56,580 nt of DNA from Comamonadaceae bacterium. GTDB taxonomy: Bacteria > Pseudomonadota > Gammaproteobacteria > Burkholderiales > Burkholderiaceae_C. How positions within the stretch are numbered: position 1 is the stretch's first letter; each line of letters opens with the position of its first letter. The notes beneath the pieces were generated by a model. The model saw only the letters and a program-made list of their open reading frames with translations, did no database searches and had not been told where the DNA came from. Shown one piece after another: positions 29,191 through 39,435 of this stretch. A program made the translations under genes and the position numbers. The stretch is taken from positions 1-56,580 of the forward strand of contig VIKI01000006.1 of the NCBI GenBank assembly GCA_008080595.1, in the 5' to 3' direction.

Positions 29191-30616
29191 ATGACAAGCC
29201 TGCTGATCAAAAATGCCCGCTGTATCGCCACTCTGGATCATGCCAAGCCCAGTCTGGCCCACGAATGGACGGATGCGTCGATCTTGATCCGGGGCTACCG
29301 CATCGAAGCCATTGGCCCGCAGGCCGAGCTGCCGCAGTCTGCCGATGAGGTGATTGATGCCCGCGGCCACCTGGTCACACCCGGCCTGATCAACACCCAC
29401 CACCACATGTACCAGAGCCTGACCCGCGCCATTGCCGCAGTGCAAAACGCCGAGCTGTTTGGCTGGCTGCAAGGCCTCTACCCGATGTGGGCTGGTCCGG
29501 GTCAGCACCCAGGTGGCGATGGCCGAACTGCTGATGAGTGGCTGCACCACCAGCAGCGACCACCTCTACATCTACCCCAACGGTGTGCGGCTGGACGACA
29601 GCATTGAAGCCGCCCAGCAGATGGGCATGCGCTTTGTCGCCAGCCGCGGCAGCATGAGCGTGGGGCAATCCCAGGGGGGCCTGCCACCTGATCGGGTGGT
29701 TGAACAAGAAGCGGCCATTCTGAAAGACACCCAGCGCCTGATCGAAACCTGGCATTCCCACGCCCACGGGGCCATGGTGAATGTGGCGGTAGCCCCCTGC
29801 TCGCCCTTCAGCGTGAGCCGTGATCTGATGCGTGAATCGGCCGCCCTGGCCCGCAGCTATGGGGTGCGGCTACACACCCATCTGGCGGAAAACGACCACG
29901 ATCTGGCCTACTCCAGAGAAAAATTCAACTGCACCCCGGCCCAATACGCCCAAGACCTGGGCTGGCTGGGCCATGACGTGTGGCATGCCCACTGCGTCAA
30001 GCTCGACGATGAAGGCATTCGCCTGTTTGCCGCCAGCCACACCGGCGTGGCGCACTGCCCGTGCAGCAATATGCGGCTGGGCTCGGGCATTGCACCGATT
30101 CGCAAAATGCTCAACGCCGGTGTACCGGTGGGTCTGGGGGTGGACGGCAGCGCCAGCAATGATGCCGCCCACATGGTCAACGAGGCACGCCAGGCGCTGC
30201 TGCTGGCCCGCGTGGGCCGCGCCATGCAGCCGCCCGAAACCCGCCTGGAGCCCGATGGCTCACAGCGCAGCTTCTTTGGCTGCGACCTGGGCCCGGCTGA
30301 AATGACACCCCGCGATGCCCTGAGTCTGGCGACCCGGGGCGGCGCACAAGTGCTGGGGCGCTCCGACATTGGCCACCTGGCACCGGGCATGTGCGCCGAT
30401 CTGGCCCTGTTTAACCTGAACACGCTGGCTTTTGCTGGTGCTGCGGTGCATGACCCGGTGGGTGCGCTGCTGCTGTGTGCCAGCCCTCAGGCGGCTTACA
30501 CGGTGGTTCATGGCAAGGTGGTGGTGCGCCAGGGGCAACTGAGCACGGTTGACCTGGGGCCGCTGCTGGAGCGCCACAATACACTGGCCCTGCAACTGGC
30601 ACTGAAGACTTGCTGA
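29191..30616 (+). pseudogene. 8-oxoguanine/guanine deaminase (amidohydrolase) disrupted by a short frameshifting deletion
   Basis: Frame A MTSLLIKNARCIATLD...LVTPGLINTHHHMYQSLTRA...LFGWLQGLYPMWAG; frame B LVRVSTQVAMAELLMSGCTTSSDHLYIYPNG...HTHLAENDHDLAYS...VGLGVDGSASND. Confidence 0.88.
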
Positions 30617-30635
30617 TGCCCAGCAAACGCTACAA

Positions 30636-30689
30636 ATAAAATAGCTGCTAGCGCTTATTCAGTAAGCTCTAGCAGCCAGTTTTATTCAA
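30636..30689. repeat. Palindromic AT-rich repeat at a convergent gene junction; possible bidirectional terminator
   Basis: aaataaaatAGCTGCTAGcGCTTA-ttcag-TAAGCtCTAGCAGCcagttttatt, near-perfect long inverted repeat. Confidence 0.75.
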
Positions 30690-30746
30690 AAGTGCAGATC
30701 GCGGCTGCCGCCGCTCCTACAAATCAAGGTGAATTCAAGTCAAAAA

Positions 30747-31463
30747 TTATTCACCCAGGTAAGCGGCACGCACCTTGGGGTCGGTCAGCATGGTTTTGGC
30801 ATCACCGGTCATGGTGATCAGGCCGGAATCCATCACATAGCCGCGGTCGGCAATGGCCAGCGCCCGGCTGGCGTTTTGCTCCACCAGCAAAATGGTCACG
30901 CCTTGGGCATAGACGTTGCTGATCACTTCAAAAATCTTGTCGACCATGATGGGCGACAAACCCATCGAGGGTTCATCCAGCAACAGCACCTTGGGGCGGC
31001 TGATCAGGGCGCGGCCCATGGCCAGCATTTGCTGCTCACCACCGCTCAGAGTACCTGCGAGCTGGTCTTTGCGCTCTTTCAGACGCGGGAAGATGCTGAA
31101 CACCTTGTCAATGTCCACCAGAATTTCGGCCTTGTCGTCGCGGATGTAGGCCCCCATTTGCAGGTTTTCCAGGATGGTCATGCGGGTAAAAATGCCGCGA
31201 CCTTCCGGCACCATGGCCAGGCCTTGTTTGACCAAGTCCCACGGCCCTTGGCCACGAATGCTTTTGCCCAGGTATTCAATGTCACCATCGTTGATGGGCA
31301 AAGAGCCGGTAATGGCTTTCATGGTGGTGGTTTTGCCGGCGCCATTGGAGCCAATCAGGGACACCAATTCGCCCTCGTTCACTTCAAAGTCGACACCTTT
31401 CACGGCCTGGATACCGCCGTAGGCCACCTTGAGGCCTTTGATCTTGAGAAGAGTAGTTGCCAT
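30747..31463 (-). CDS. livF: Branched-chain amino acid ABC transporter ATP-binding protein LivF
   Basis: 238 aa; GSNGAGKTTTMKAITG, LSGGEQQMLAMGRALISRPKVLLLDEPSMGLSPIMVDKIF. Confidence 0.93.
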   Translation of the reverse strand: MATTLLKIKGLKVAYGGIQAVKGVDFEVNEGELVSLIGSNGAGKTTTMKAITGSLPINDGDIEYLGKSIRGQGPWDLVKQGLAMVPEGRGIFTRMTILENLQMGAYIRDDKAEILVDIDKVFSIFPRLKERKDQLAGTLSGGEQQMLAMGRALISRPKVLLLDEPSMGLSPIMVDKIFEVISNVYAQGVTILLVEQNASRALAIADRGYVMDSGLITMTGDAKTMLTDPKVRAAYLGE

Positions 31464-31489
31464 GTTTTTATTCCTTGTACCAGGGCCGG

Positions 31490-32260
31490 TCAGTGGCCGC
31501 CGGTGCCTAAGTAGGCTTCAATCACTTTTTCATTGCGCTGCACGTCAGCGGGAGTGCCTTCGGCAATTTGTTTGCCGTAGTCGAGCACCGTCACGCGGTC
31601 ACACAGGCCCATCACCAGCTTCACATCGTGCTCAATCAGCAAAATGGTGCGGTTGTCGTTGCGAATTTTGTCAATCAGCTCGCGCAGCAAGACTTTTTCG
31701 GTGCTGTTCATGCCTGCGGCAGGCTCATCCAGCGCAATCAGTTGTGGGTCAGTGGCCAGGGCACGGGCAATTTCAAGCCGACGCTGGTCACCATAGCTGA
31801 GCGTTCGGGCCTTGAATTCGGCCAGATGACCAATGCCGACATAGTCCAGCAATTCCTTGGCCCGCGCGGTAATGGCGGCCTCTTCGGCCATGAAACCAGC
31901 GGTATGAAACACGGCCCCGAGCAAACCCGAGTGGGTACGCACGTGGCGGCCAACCATCACGTTTTCCAGCGCGGTCATTTCGGCAAACAAGCGGATGTTT
32001 TGAAACGTGCGGGCAATCCCGGCCTTAGCCACCTCATGCACGGCCGAGGGTTTGTAGGGTTTGCCAGCCAGTTCAAACGTGCCGGTATCAGGGGTGTACA
32101 AGCCGGTGAGCACGTTGAAAAACGTGGTTTTACCCGCGCCATTCGGGCCGATCAGGCCGTAGACCTGGCCACGCTTGATTTTGATGCCCACATCGCTCAA
32201 GGCCTGCAGGCCGCCAAAGCGTTTGGATACGCCGGCAACGTTGAGTACGGTGTCTGTCAT
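31490..32260 (-). CDS. livG: Branched-chain amino acid ABC transporter ATP-binding protein LivG
   Basis: 256 aa; GPNGAGKTTFFNVLTGLYTPDTG, LSYGDQRRLEIARALATDPQLIALDEPAAGMN. Confidence 0.93.
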   Translation of the reverse strand: MTDTVLNVAGVSKRFGGLQALSDVGIKIKRGQVYGLIGPNGAGKTTFFNVLTGLYTPDTGTFELAGKPYKPSAVHEVAKAGIARTFQNIRLFAEMTALENVMVGRHVRTHSGLLGAVFHTAGFMAEEAAITARAKELLDYVGIGHLAEFKARTLSYGDQRRLEIARALATDPQLIALDEPAAGMNSTEKVLLRELIDKIRNDNRTILLIEHDVKLVMGLCDRVTVLDYGKQIAEGTPADVQRNEKVIEAYLGTGGH

Positions 32261-32336
32261 GTGATTCCTTCTTCAGTGGGGCTGGCGCATGGCCAGCCCT
32301 TGGGGATATGTTGGCTTGAATGCTTGGGGCGGACGC

Positions 32337-33419
32337 TCAAGCTTTGGTGGTCTGCAAAGCCTTGCCATGTTCAGGCGCAGGCCACAAGCCACGGGGGCGC
32401 AGCAACATGATGATGATCATGGCCAGGGCAATCAGCAACTGGCGCAAAATGGCCGAGTCAAGCCGGCCACCGGTCAATTCCTGCAAAGGGCCGGCCACAT
32501 AGCGAAGCACTTCCGGCAGGGCCGACAAGGCCAAGGCCCCCATGATCACCCCAGGCAAATGGCCAATGCCGCCGAGCACCACCATGGCCACAATCATCAC
32601 CGACTCCATCAAACTGAAGGATTCGGGTGAAATAAAGCCCTGGAACGAGGCAAACATGGCCCCCGACACACCGCCAAAGGTCGCGCCCATGCCAAACGCC
32701 AGCAGCTTCAGGTTACGGGTGTTGATGCCCATGGCCTTGGCGGCAATCTCGTCTTCACGAATCGCCATCCAGGCCCGGCCCACGCGCGACATTTGCAAGC
32801 GGTGCGAGATCAGCACACTGAACACCACCAGCACCAGGAACAGGTAGTAGTACAGCGTGACCGAGGGAATCTCAAAGCCAAAAATCTCTTTGGTCCGGCC
32901 AAAACTCATGCCAAAAAATGACAAGGCATCAATCTCACCCATGCCTTTGGGGCCGTTGGTGAGGTTGACCGGGTGATCCAGGTTGTTCATGAACACCCGG
33001 ATGATTTCACCAAACCCGAGGGTCACGATGGCCAGGTAGTCACCCCGCAAGCGCAAGGTGGGAGCCCCCAGCAACACACCGAACAAGCCAGCCAAACCAG
33101 CGGCCGCCGGGATGATGATCCAGATCGGGGTATGTAAACCCTCAGGGAACATGGCGGCAATGGCCGGGAAGGTTTCGGTCAAATGGGGTGATGCCAGCAG
33201 CGCATACATGTAGGCCCCAATGGCAAAAAAGGCCACATAACCCAAATCCAGCAGACCGGCATACCCCACCACAATGTTCAGGCCCAAGGCCAGCAGCACA
33301 TACAGCAGGGCCATGTCGGCAATACGTACCCAGGCGTTGCCAAAACTTTGCAAGACCAGCGGTGTCAGCAACAAGCCCAGCGCAGCAAGCACGAAAACGA
33401 TGATTTGTTTTTGTTTCAT
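32337..33419 (-). CDS. livM: Branched-chain amino acid ABC transporter permease LivM
   Basis: 360 aa; ALGLNIVVGYAGLLDLGYVAFFAIGAYMYALLAS; RLRGDYLAIVTLGFGEIIRV. Confidence 0.93.
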   Translation of the reverse strand: MKQKQIIVFVLAALGLLLTPLVLQSFGNAWVRIADMALLYVLLALGLNIVVGYAGLLDLGYVAFFAIGAYMYALLASPHLTETFPAIAAMFPEGLHTPIWIIIPAAAGLAGLFGVLLGAPTLRLRGDYLAIVTLGFGEIIRVFMNNLDHPVNLTNGPKGMGEIDALSFFGMSFGRTKEIFGFEIPSVTLYYYLFLVLVVFSVLISHRLQMSRVGRAWMAIREDEIAAKAMGINTRNLKLLAFGMGATFGGVSGAMFASFQGFISPESFSLMESVMIVAMVVLGGIGHLPGVIMGALALSALPEVLRYVAGPLQELTGGRLDSAILRQLLIALAMIIIMLLRPRGLWPAPEHGKALQTTKA

Positions 33420-33430
33420 GAGGTGTCTCC

Positions 33431-34360
33431 TTACGCCCGATCCGCCACCCGCTCACCCAGCAAACCCGAAGGCCGCAGCGTCAGCACAATGATCAGCACA
33501 ATGAAGGCAAAAATGTCCGAATAATGGCTGCCCAGCACACCGCCCGTCAGCACACCGATATAACCCGCACCCAGTGACTCGATCAGCCCCAGCGCAATGC
33601 CGCCAACGACAGCGCCGGCCAGGTTGCCAATACCGCCAAACACGGCGGCCGTAAACGCTTTCAAGCCGGGCAAGAAGCCCATGGTGTGCTGCACCGTACC
33701 GTAATTGGCCGCCCACATGATGCCGGCAATGGCCGCCAGCACGGCACCAATCACAAAGGTGGCCGAAATCACCAGATCAGGTTTCACCCCCATCAAGGCC
33801 GCCACCCGTGGGTTTTCGGCCGTGGCCCGCATGGCGCGGCCCAGTTTGGTGTAGTTCACCAGCCACATCAACCCGGCCAGCGACATCACGGTCATGCCCA
33901 AAATCAGAATCTGGGTCAGGGTGATCACCGCCCCGCCCACTTCATAAGGAATGATCGGCAGCAGGCTGGGATAAGGCTTGTAGTTGGGTTTCCAGATGAT
34001 CATGGCCAGGGTTTGCAGCAGCAAAGACATGCCAATGGCGGTGATCAAGGGAGCCAGCCGTGGGCTGTTGCGCAGTGGCCGATAGGCAATTTTTTCAATG
34101 CTGTAGTTCAACACGGCGGCCACCACACAGGAAATCACCAGGGCAATGATCAGGATGATCCAGCCTGGGGTACCTGGCATGGCATCTTTCATCATGCCGA
34201 TGACGCTCCAGCTGGTGAGTGCGCCCACCATCAGCACTTCGCCGTGGGCAAAATTGATCAGCCCGATGATGCCGTACACCATGGTGTAGCCCAAGGCTAC
34301 CAAGGCATACATGCTGCCTAACACCAGACCATTGATGATCTGCTGCAAGAAAATATCCAT
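33431..34360 (-). CDS. livH: Branched-chain amino acid ABC transporter permease LivH
   Basis: 309 aa; LVLGSMYALVALGYTMVYGIIGLINFAHGEVLMVGAL. Confidence 0.93.
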   Translation of the reverse strand: MDIFLQQIINGLVLGSMYALVALGYTMVYGIIGLINFAHGEVLMVGALTSWSVIGMMKDAMPGTPGWIILIIALVISCVVAAVLNYSIEKIAYRPLRNSPRLAPLITAIGMSLLLQTLAMIIWKPNYKPYPSLLPIIPYEVGGAVITLTQILILGMTVMSLAGLMWLVNYTKLGRAMRATAENPRVAALMGVKPDLVISATFVIGAVLAAIAGIMWAANYGTVQHTMGFLPGLKAFTAAVFGGIGNLAGAVVGGIALGLIESLGAGYIGVLTGGVLGSHYSDIFAFIVLIIVLTLRPSGLLGERVADRA

Positions 34361-34580
34361 ATGTTCTTCTCCGATTTTTGGCGGGTGATTTCATCAACAC
34401 CCAACGTGTGATGAGGGGTAGAGCCTTTTGGACCCTGCCAGGTTGTAGCAATAAACCTGCCAACTTGGGCTGGCGGCCTTAAAGTGGTCGAGATTGTAGT
34501 CATGCGCATCCTGCGCTCCTGAAACCATTTGGCCGGGTTTACCCTCGCGAAACGGCTTGATTAGCAAGGTTTACGAAGCA

Positions 34581-35870
34581 TCAGCGGGCTTGATCATTGC
34601 GCATTTTCAGGCTGCGCAACTTGTCGGCAATCTTGATCTCCAGCCCACGCTCCACCGGTTGGTAAAACCCCGGCTCGGCCATGCCCTCGGGCAAATAACG
34701 CTCCCCTGCGGCAAAGCCACCCGCCTCATCATGGGCATAGCGGTAGCCTTTGCCGTAGTCCAGCTGCTTCATCAGTTTGGTCGGCGCATTACGCAAATGC
34801 ATGGGCACCGGGCGTGTACCGTCTTGCTTGACAAAAGCTTTGGCGGCATTAAAGGCTTTGTACACCGCGTTGCTTTTGGGGGCCACCGCCAGATACACCA
34901 CACATTCGGCCAGTGCCAGCTCACCTTCGGGCGTGCCCAAACGCTCGTACACCTCGGCCGCATCCAGCGCCAAACGCAGTGCGCGCGGGTCAGCCAGACC
35001 GATGTCTTCATTGGCCATACGAATCAGGCGACGCGCCATGTAGCGCGGATCTGCACCACCATCGAGCATACGCACCAGCCAATACAGCGCGGCATCCGGG
35101 TCACTGCCGCGCACACTTTTGTGCAGGGCTGAAATGGTGTCGTAAAACTGTTCACCACCTTTGTCGTAACGGCGCATGCGCTCACCCAGCACCTTGAGCA
35201 GCCAGACATCGGTGATTTCAGTGCGTTTTTCCTGTGTGGCCGCCACAGCCAGCGTCTCCAGCGTGTTGAGCAACCTGCGGGCATCGCCATCGGCATACGC
35301 CACCAACCGCTCAATAGCTATTGATTCAATAGCTGGTAGCGCTTGATGTACCTGCGCCAGAGCCACAATTTGCTTTAAATCATCGGCCGTCAAGGCGTTC
35401 AGCACATACACTGCGGCACGCGACAGCAGGGCCGAATTCACCTCGAACGACGGGTTTTCGGTGGTGGCCCCGATAAAGGTGAACAGGCCACTTTCCACAT
35501 GCGGCAAAAACGCATCTTGCTGGCTTTTGTTGAAGCGGTGCACCTCGTCCACAAACACCAGGGTGCGCCTGCCCTGTTGTTGTGCCAGCTGGGCTTTTTC
35601 CACCGCTTCACGAATGTCTTTGACCCCGCCCAGCACCGCGCTGATGGTGATGAATTGGGCCTCAAACGCATCGGCCATGAGCCGGGCGATGGTGGTTTTG
35701 CCGGTGCCCGGCGGCCCCCAGAAGATGCAGCTGTGCGGCTGCCCCGACTCAAACGCCAGCCGCAAGGCCATGCCCTCCCCCAGCAAATGCTGCTGCCCAA
35801 CCACCTCACTCAGGGTTTGGGGACGAAGGCGCTCGGCCAGAGGGATGTGTTGCGAGGCGGATGCCGACAT
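34581..35870 (-). CDS. rarA: Replication-associated recombination protein A (MgsA/RarA AAA+ ATPase)
   Basis: 429 aa; PLAERLRPQTLSEVVGQQHLLGEG, WGPPGTGKTTIARLMAD, FVDEVHRFNKSQQDAFLPHVE. Confidence 0.95.
   Translation of the reverse strand: MSASASQHIPLAERLRPQTLSEVVGQQHLLGEGMALRLAFESGQPHSCIFWGPPGTGKTTIARLMADAFEAQFITISAVLGGVKDIREAVEKAQLAQQQGRRTLVFVDEVHRFNKSQQDAFLPHVESGLFTFIGATTENPSFEVNSALLSRAAVYVLNALTADDLKQIVALAQVHQALPAIESIAIERLVAYADGDARRLLNTLETLAVAATQEKRTEITDVWLLKVLGERMRRYDKGGEQFYDTISALHKSVRGSDPDAALYWLVRMLDGGADPRYMARRLIRMANEDIGLADPRALRLALDAAEVYERLGTPEGELALAECVVYLAVAPKSNAVYKAFNAAKAFVKQDGTRPVPMHLRNAPTKLMKQLDYGKGYRYAHDEAGGFAAGERYLPEGMAEPGFYQPVERGLEIKIADKLRSLKMRNDQAR
35312..35380. repeat. Dispersed repeat copy inside rarA (in frame)
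   Basis: caatagctattgattcaatagctggtagcgcttgatgtacctgcgccagagccacaatttgctttaaa, encoding about AQVHQALPAIESIAIE. Confidence 0.55.
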
Positions 35871-35889
35871 AGGAACAAGCGTGGCGCGG

Positions 35890-37116
35890 CTACTTCACCA
35901 GCTGATTGAGCTGAATGATCGGCAATAACACCGCCAGCACGATCAGCATCACCACCAAGCCCATGGCCACAATCAGCAAGGGCTCCAGCAGCGTGGCCAG
36001 TTGCATGGCGCGGCGTTGTACTTCGGTGCTGAGCTGCTTGGCCGCACGCTGCAGCATCACTGGCAATTGCCCGGTTTGCTCACCCAGCCGGGCGAACATG
36101 GAAAGCAGGCCCGGAAAGCGCTTTTTTTGCGCCAGGGCCGAGGCCAGTGGCGCACCTTCGCGCACCAACACCAGGGCATCGAGCGCATCGGTGCGCATGG
36201 CCCGGTTGGACAGTGTCTCGGCTGCCGCCTGCAAGGCTTTCAGAATCGGCACACCCGCCCCGGCCAGCATCGCCAGGGTGCTGGCAAAACGTGCCGAGTT
36301 GTAGCTGCGAGACATCTTGCCCAGAATCGGCAGGTTCAGCCAGGTGGCATCAAATTTTTCATGAAATTGGGCATTTCTCAAGGCCAGTCGTGCGCCAAAA
36401 GCTCCTAAAACAAGAGCAATCAACATCAACCAGCCGTAGCTGCGCACAAAGCTGCTGATACCCATCATGAGCACCGTCAGGAACGGCAAGGCCCGTTTGC
36501 TGCCGGCAAACACATGCGCCACCTGGGGCACGACATAAGTCACCAAAAACAGCACGATCACCACCGCCACCAGCGAGACGATGGCGGGGTAGAGCGCTGC
36601 GCCAATCAGTTTGGACTTGAGGGCCTGCTGCTCCTCCAGATCATCGGCCAGCCGCTCCAGCACCAGCCCCAGGTTGCCGCTTTGCTCACCCGCGCCAATC
36701 ACCGCCACATAAATGTCGGAAAACTCGCGTGGGTGCTGCGACAAGGCTTTGGCAAAGGCCGTGCCGCCATTCACTTCAGCACGCAAGGTGGCCACCAGCT
36801 CGCGCTCGGGGGCTTTTTCGGCCTCGTCAGACAGCGACGACAAGGCCCGCTCCAGCGGCAAGCCGGACGACACCAGGCCCGCCAGTTGGCGGGTCCAGAT
36901 TGCCAGCGCGGTGGAGCCAAACACCCGTTGACTGCGCCGGGTGCTGGCTCCGCTGCGGTGGGCCGCCGTTTCTTGTGCGCTCACGGGTTCGACCTTGAGC
37001 GGCACCAGGGCTTGAGCCCGCAGCTGGGCCCGCGCGGCTTTGGCCGAATCGGCCTCCATCACGCCTTTGCGGGTCTCGCCAGCGTTGCTTAGGGCTTCAA
37101 AAGAATAGACAGGCAT
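35890..37116 (-). CDS. gspF: Type II secretion system inner membrane protein GspF
   Basis: 408 aa; MPVYSFEALSNAGETRKGVMEADSAKAARAQLRAQALVPLKVE; repeated GspF domains. Confidence 0.93.
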   Translation of the reverse strand: MPVYSFEALSNAGETRKGVMEADSAKAARAQLRAQALVPLKVEPVSAQETAAHRSGASTRRSQRVFGSTALAIWTRQLAGLVSSGLPLERALSSLSDEAEKAPERELVATLRAEVNGGTAFAKALSQHPREFSDIYVAVIGAGEQSGNLGLVLERLADDLEEQQALKSKLIGAALYPAIVSLVAVVIVLFLVTYVVPQVAHVFAGSKRALPFLTVLMMGISSFVRSYGWLMLIALVLGAFGARLALRNAQFHEKFDATWLNLPILGKMSRSYNSARFASTLAMLAGAGVPILKALQAAAETLSNRAMRTDALDALVLVREGAPLASALAQKKRFPGLLSMFARLGEQTGQLPVMLQRAAKQLSTEVQRRAMQLATLLEPLLIVAMGLVVMLIVLAVLLPIIQLNQLVK

Positions 37117-37119
37117 GGG

Positions 37120-37716
37120 TTATTCAACAGGGTTACGCCGGGTGATATTCGCTTCAACTTGACGAGCCAGCGCCAGCGTGTCGCGCAGATTCAGGCGCAA
37201 CATGGCCAAGCCGCCAACATAGCCACCCAAGGCGCTTGTCGCGCGGTGTTCAATCTCGTCGGCAGTGGTCAGACCCAGGCGCACCAAGGCGGAAATATCT
37301 TCCTTGTCGTTGTCGGCGAATCGGGCAATTTTGCTGACTGCAAGATCAACAGGTGAAAGAACATGAAGCTTGATGTGCTCCGTGCCCAGGTTGAGCGCAA
37401 TGGCATCATCAAGGTAGTCCTCGTGCATCAGCGCAAAAGACGAGTTGTAATTGGTGTCAAAGTAAACAGCCTGCTGGGTTCCATCTTCTAGCGTCACGTC
37501 CACAATGAGGTCGTTCGGGATAAAAACCCGGCTGCCAAATTCAGCATCAACATCGGTCGTGACACGACTTGCTGTGTAGAGGTGAACCGCCATCCCTCCC
37601 GCCAAATACACATTGATCGGACTGCGCAGTGAAAGCCGCTCTTCAAGTTGCCTGAGGAGCTCCCGCAATCCTGCGGCCAAGGCAGTGTGGGTATGGAACA
37701 TGGGGGTGGCCGGCAT
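37120..37716 (-). CDS. Nucleotidyltransferase-like protein (DUF6036-like), possible toxin-like partner
   Basis: 198 aa; INVYLAGGMAVHLYTASRVTTDVDAEFGSRVFIP (GG...RxTxDxD signature). Confidence 0.7.
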   Translation of the reverse strand: MPATPMFHTHTALAAGLRELLRQLEERLSLRSPINVYLAGGMAVHLYTASRVTTDVDAEFGSRVFIPNDLIVDVTLEDGTQQAVYFDTNYNSSFALMHEDYLDDAIALNLGTEHIKLHVLSPVDLAVSKIARFADNDKEDISALVRLGLTTADEIEHRATSALGGYVGGLAMLRLNLRDTLALARQVEANITRRNPVE

Positions 37717-37720
37717 GATT

Positions 37721-38011
37721 TCAGTGCCGATGAAACTGGCGCGTCAGCATGTCACGCAAGCGTGGCAGGCTGGTGATCCAGCCGTGCCTGACAACATCTA
37801 CTGGTGCCAATCTTTCTTTGGGGTGTAGGGCGAAATACTGCTCACTGGCCTGCATCAGACTGGTGGATTCACGCGGGAATTGCGAGCGCACGACCATCGC
37901 CGCAGTTTGGAACACATTGGCCTCGCGCTGATCTTGTGCGGTCAGCCCAGCCTGCGTTGCAATGGCGGTACAGCGTGTCAGAAGCGCGGCTTCGATGTCT
38001 CGGGCAGTCAT
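37721..38011 (-). CDS. Small hypothetical protein upstream of and closely spaced with the nucleotidyltransferase
   Basis: MTARDIEAALLTRCTAIATQAGLTAQDQREANVFQTAAMVVRSQFPRESTSLMQASEQYFALHPKERL...; about 4 nt between the two genes. Confidence 0.65.
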   Translation of the reverse strand: MTARDIEAALLTRCTAIATQAGLTAQDQREANVFQTAAMVVRSQFPRESTSLMQASEQYFALHPKERLAPVDVVRHGWITSLPRLRDMLTRQFHRH

Positions 38012-38043
38012 GGGGCCTCCGTTCAAATCGGGATGATACGGGC

Positions 38044-39432
38044 TCAATCGCGCGTAACCCGCAGCAACTCTTCGCGCGAGGTCACCCCAGTGCGCACCAG
38101 GCGTTCGCCGTCTTCACGCATCAGCACCATGCCTGCGGCTTGGGCGGCGTGGCGGATGTCGGCCTCGGAGGCACGGTTGTGGATTTGGGCGCGGATCGCA
38201 TCGTTGGTGACCAGCAGCTCGAAGACACCACTGCGACCGGCGTAACCGGTGTGACCACACTGCTCGCAGCCTTTTCCGCCGCAATGGGTGCACAGCTTGC
38301 GCACCAGACGCTGGGCCAGCACCCCCAGCAGCGAGCTTGACAGCAAGAATGGCTCGATGCCCATGTCGGTCAGGCGGGTCACAGCGCTGGAGGCATCGTT
38401 GGTGTGCAGCGTGGCCAGCACCAGGTGGCCGGTCAGGCTGGCCTGGATGGCGATTTGGGCGGTCTCGAAGTCGCGGATTTCGCCGATCATGATGATGTCG
38501 GGGTCTTGCCGCAGGATGGCACGCAAGGCTTTGGCAAAGTCCAGCTCGATCTTTGGGTTGACCTGGATCTGGCCGACACCGGCCAGCTCATACTCAATCG
38601 GGTCTTCCACCGTCATGATGTTGTTGCGCTTGGCATCCAGGCGGCTCAAGGCCGCGTAGAGCGTGGTGGTTTTGCCCGAACCGGTCGGGCCGGTGACCAG
38701 CACGATGCCGTGCGGCTGGGCCACCAACTGCTCAAATTGTTGCAGCACCTCGCCCTGCATACCCAAGCCTTCCAGGCTGAGTTTGCCCTCGGATTTGTCC
38801 AGCAGACGCAGCACCGCACGCTCACCATGGGCGCTCGGCAGAGTGCTCACCCGCACGTCGACCGCACGGGTGCCAATACGCAGGCTGATGCGCCCGTCTT
38901 GCGGCATACGACGCTCGGCAATGTCCAGCTCGGCCATGATTTTCAGACGCGAGATCAACGCCGCATGCAAGGCCCGATTGGGCTGCACCACTTCGCGCAG
39001 CGTGCCGTCAACCCGGAAACGCACGCTGGAATGGCGCTCGTAGGGCTCGATATGGATGTCACTGGCCCCGTCGCGGGCGGCTTGCGTCAACAGCGCATTG
39101 AGCATACGGATGATGGGCGCATCGTCCGAGGTTTCCAGCAGGTCTTCAATGGCGGGCAGGTCTTGCATCATGCGGCTCAAATCCGCATCACTTTCCACCT
39201 CGTTGACCACCGCCGCCGCACTGGATTCACCTTGCGCGTAGGCCGCGCTGATGCGTTGCACCAAACCCGCGGCCTCCTGGATCTGCAACTTCAGCTGTGG
39301 GTATTTGCGGCACACCTCACTCACCGCCGCCGCATGGGATGCCGGATGCAGCCACAGGGTGAACTGGTCGGCTTCTTCCTCCAGCAACAGCTGGTGGGTG
39401 CGCGCAAAAGCGTAAGGCAGGGGGTAGCGCAT
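38044..39432 (-). CDS. gspE: Type II secretion system ATPase GspE
   Basis: 462 aa; [91 protein letters not shown]. Confidence 0.95.
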   Translation of the reverse strand: MRYPLPYAFARTHQLLLEEEADQFTLWLHPASHAAAVSEVCRKYPQLKLQIQEAAGLVQRISAAYAQGESSAAAVVNEVESDADLSRMMQDLPAIEDLLETSDDAPIIRMLNALLTQAARDGASDIHIEPYERHSSVRFRVDGTLREVVQPNRALHAALISRLKIMAELDIAERRMPQDGRISLRIGTRAVDVRVSTLPSAHGERAVLRLLDKSEGKLSLEGLGMQGEVLQQFEQLVAQPHGIVLVTGPTGSGKTTTLYAALSRLDAKRNNIMTVEDPIEYELAGVGQIQVNPKIELDFAKALRAILRQDPDIIMIGEIRDFETAQIAIQASLTGHLVLATLHTNDASSAVTRLTDMGIEPFLLSSSLLGVLAQRLVRKLCTHCGGKGCEQCGHTGYAGRSGVFELLVTNDAIRAQIHNRASEADIRHAAQAAGMVLMREDGERLVRTGVTSREELLRVTRD

Positions 39433-39435
39433 GGT

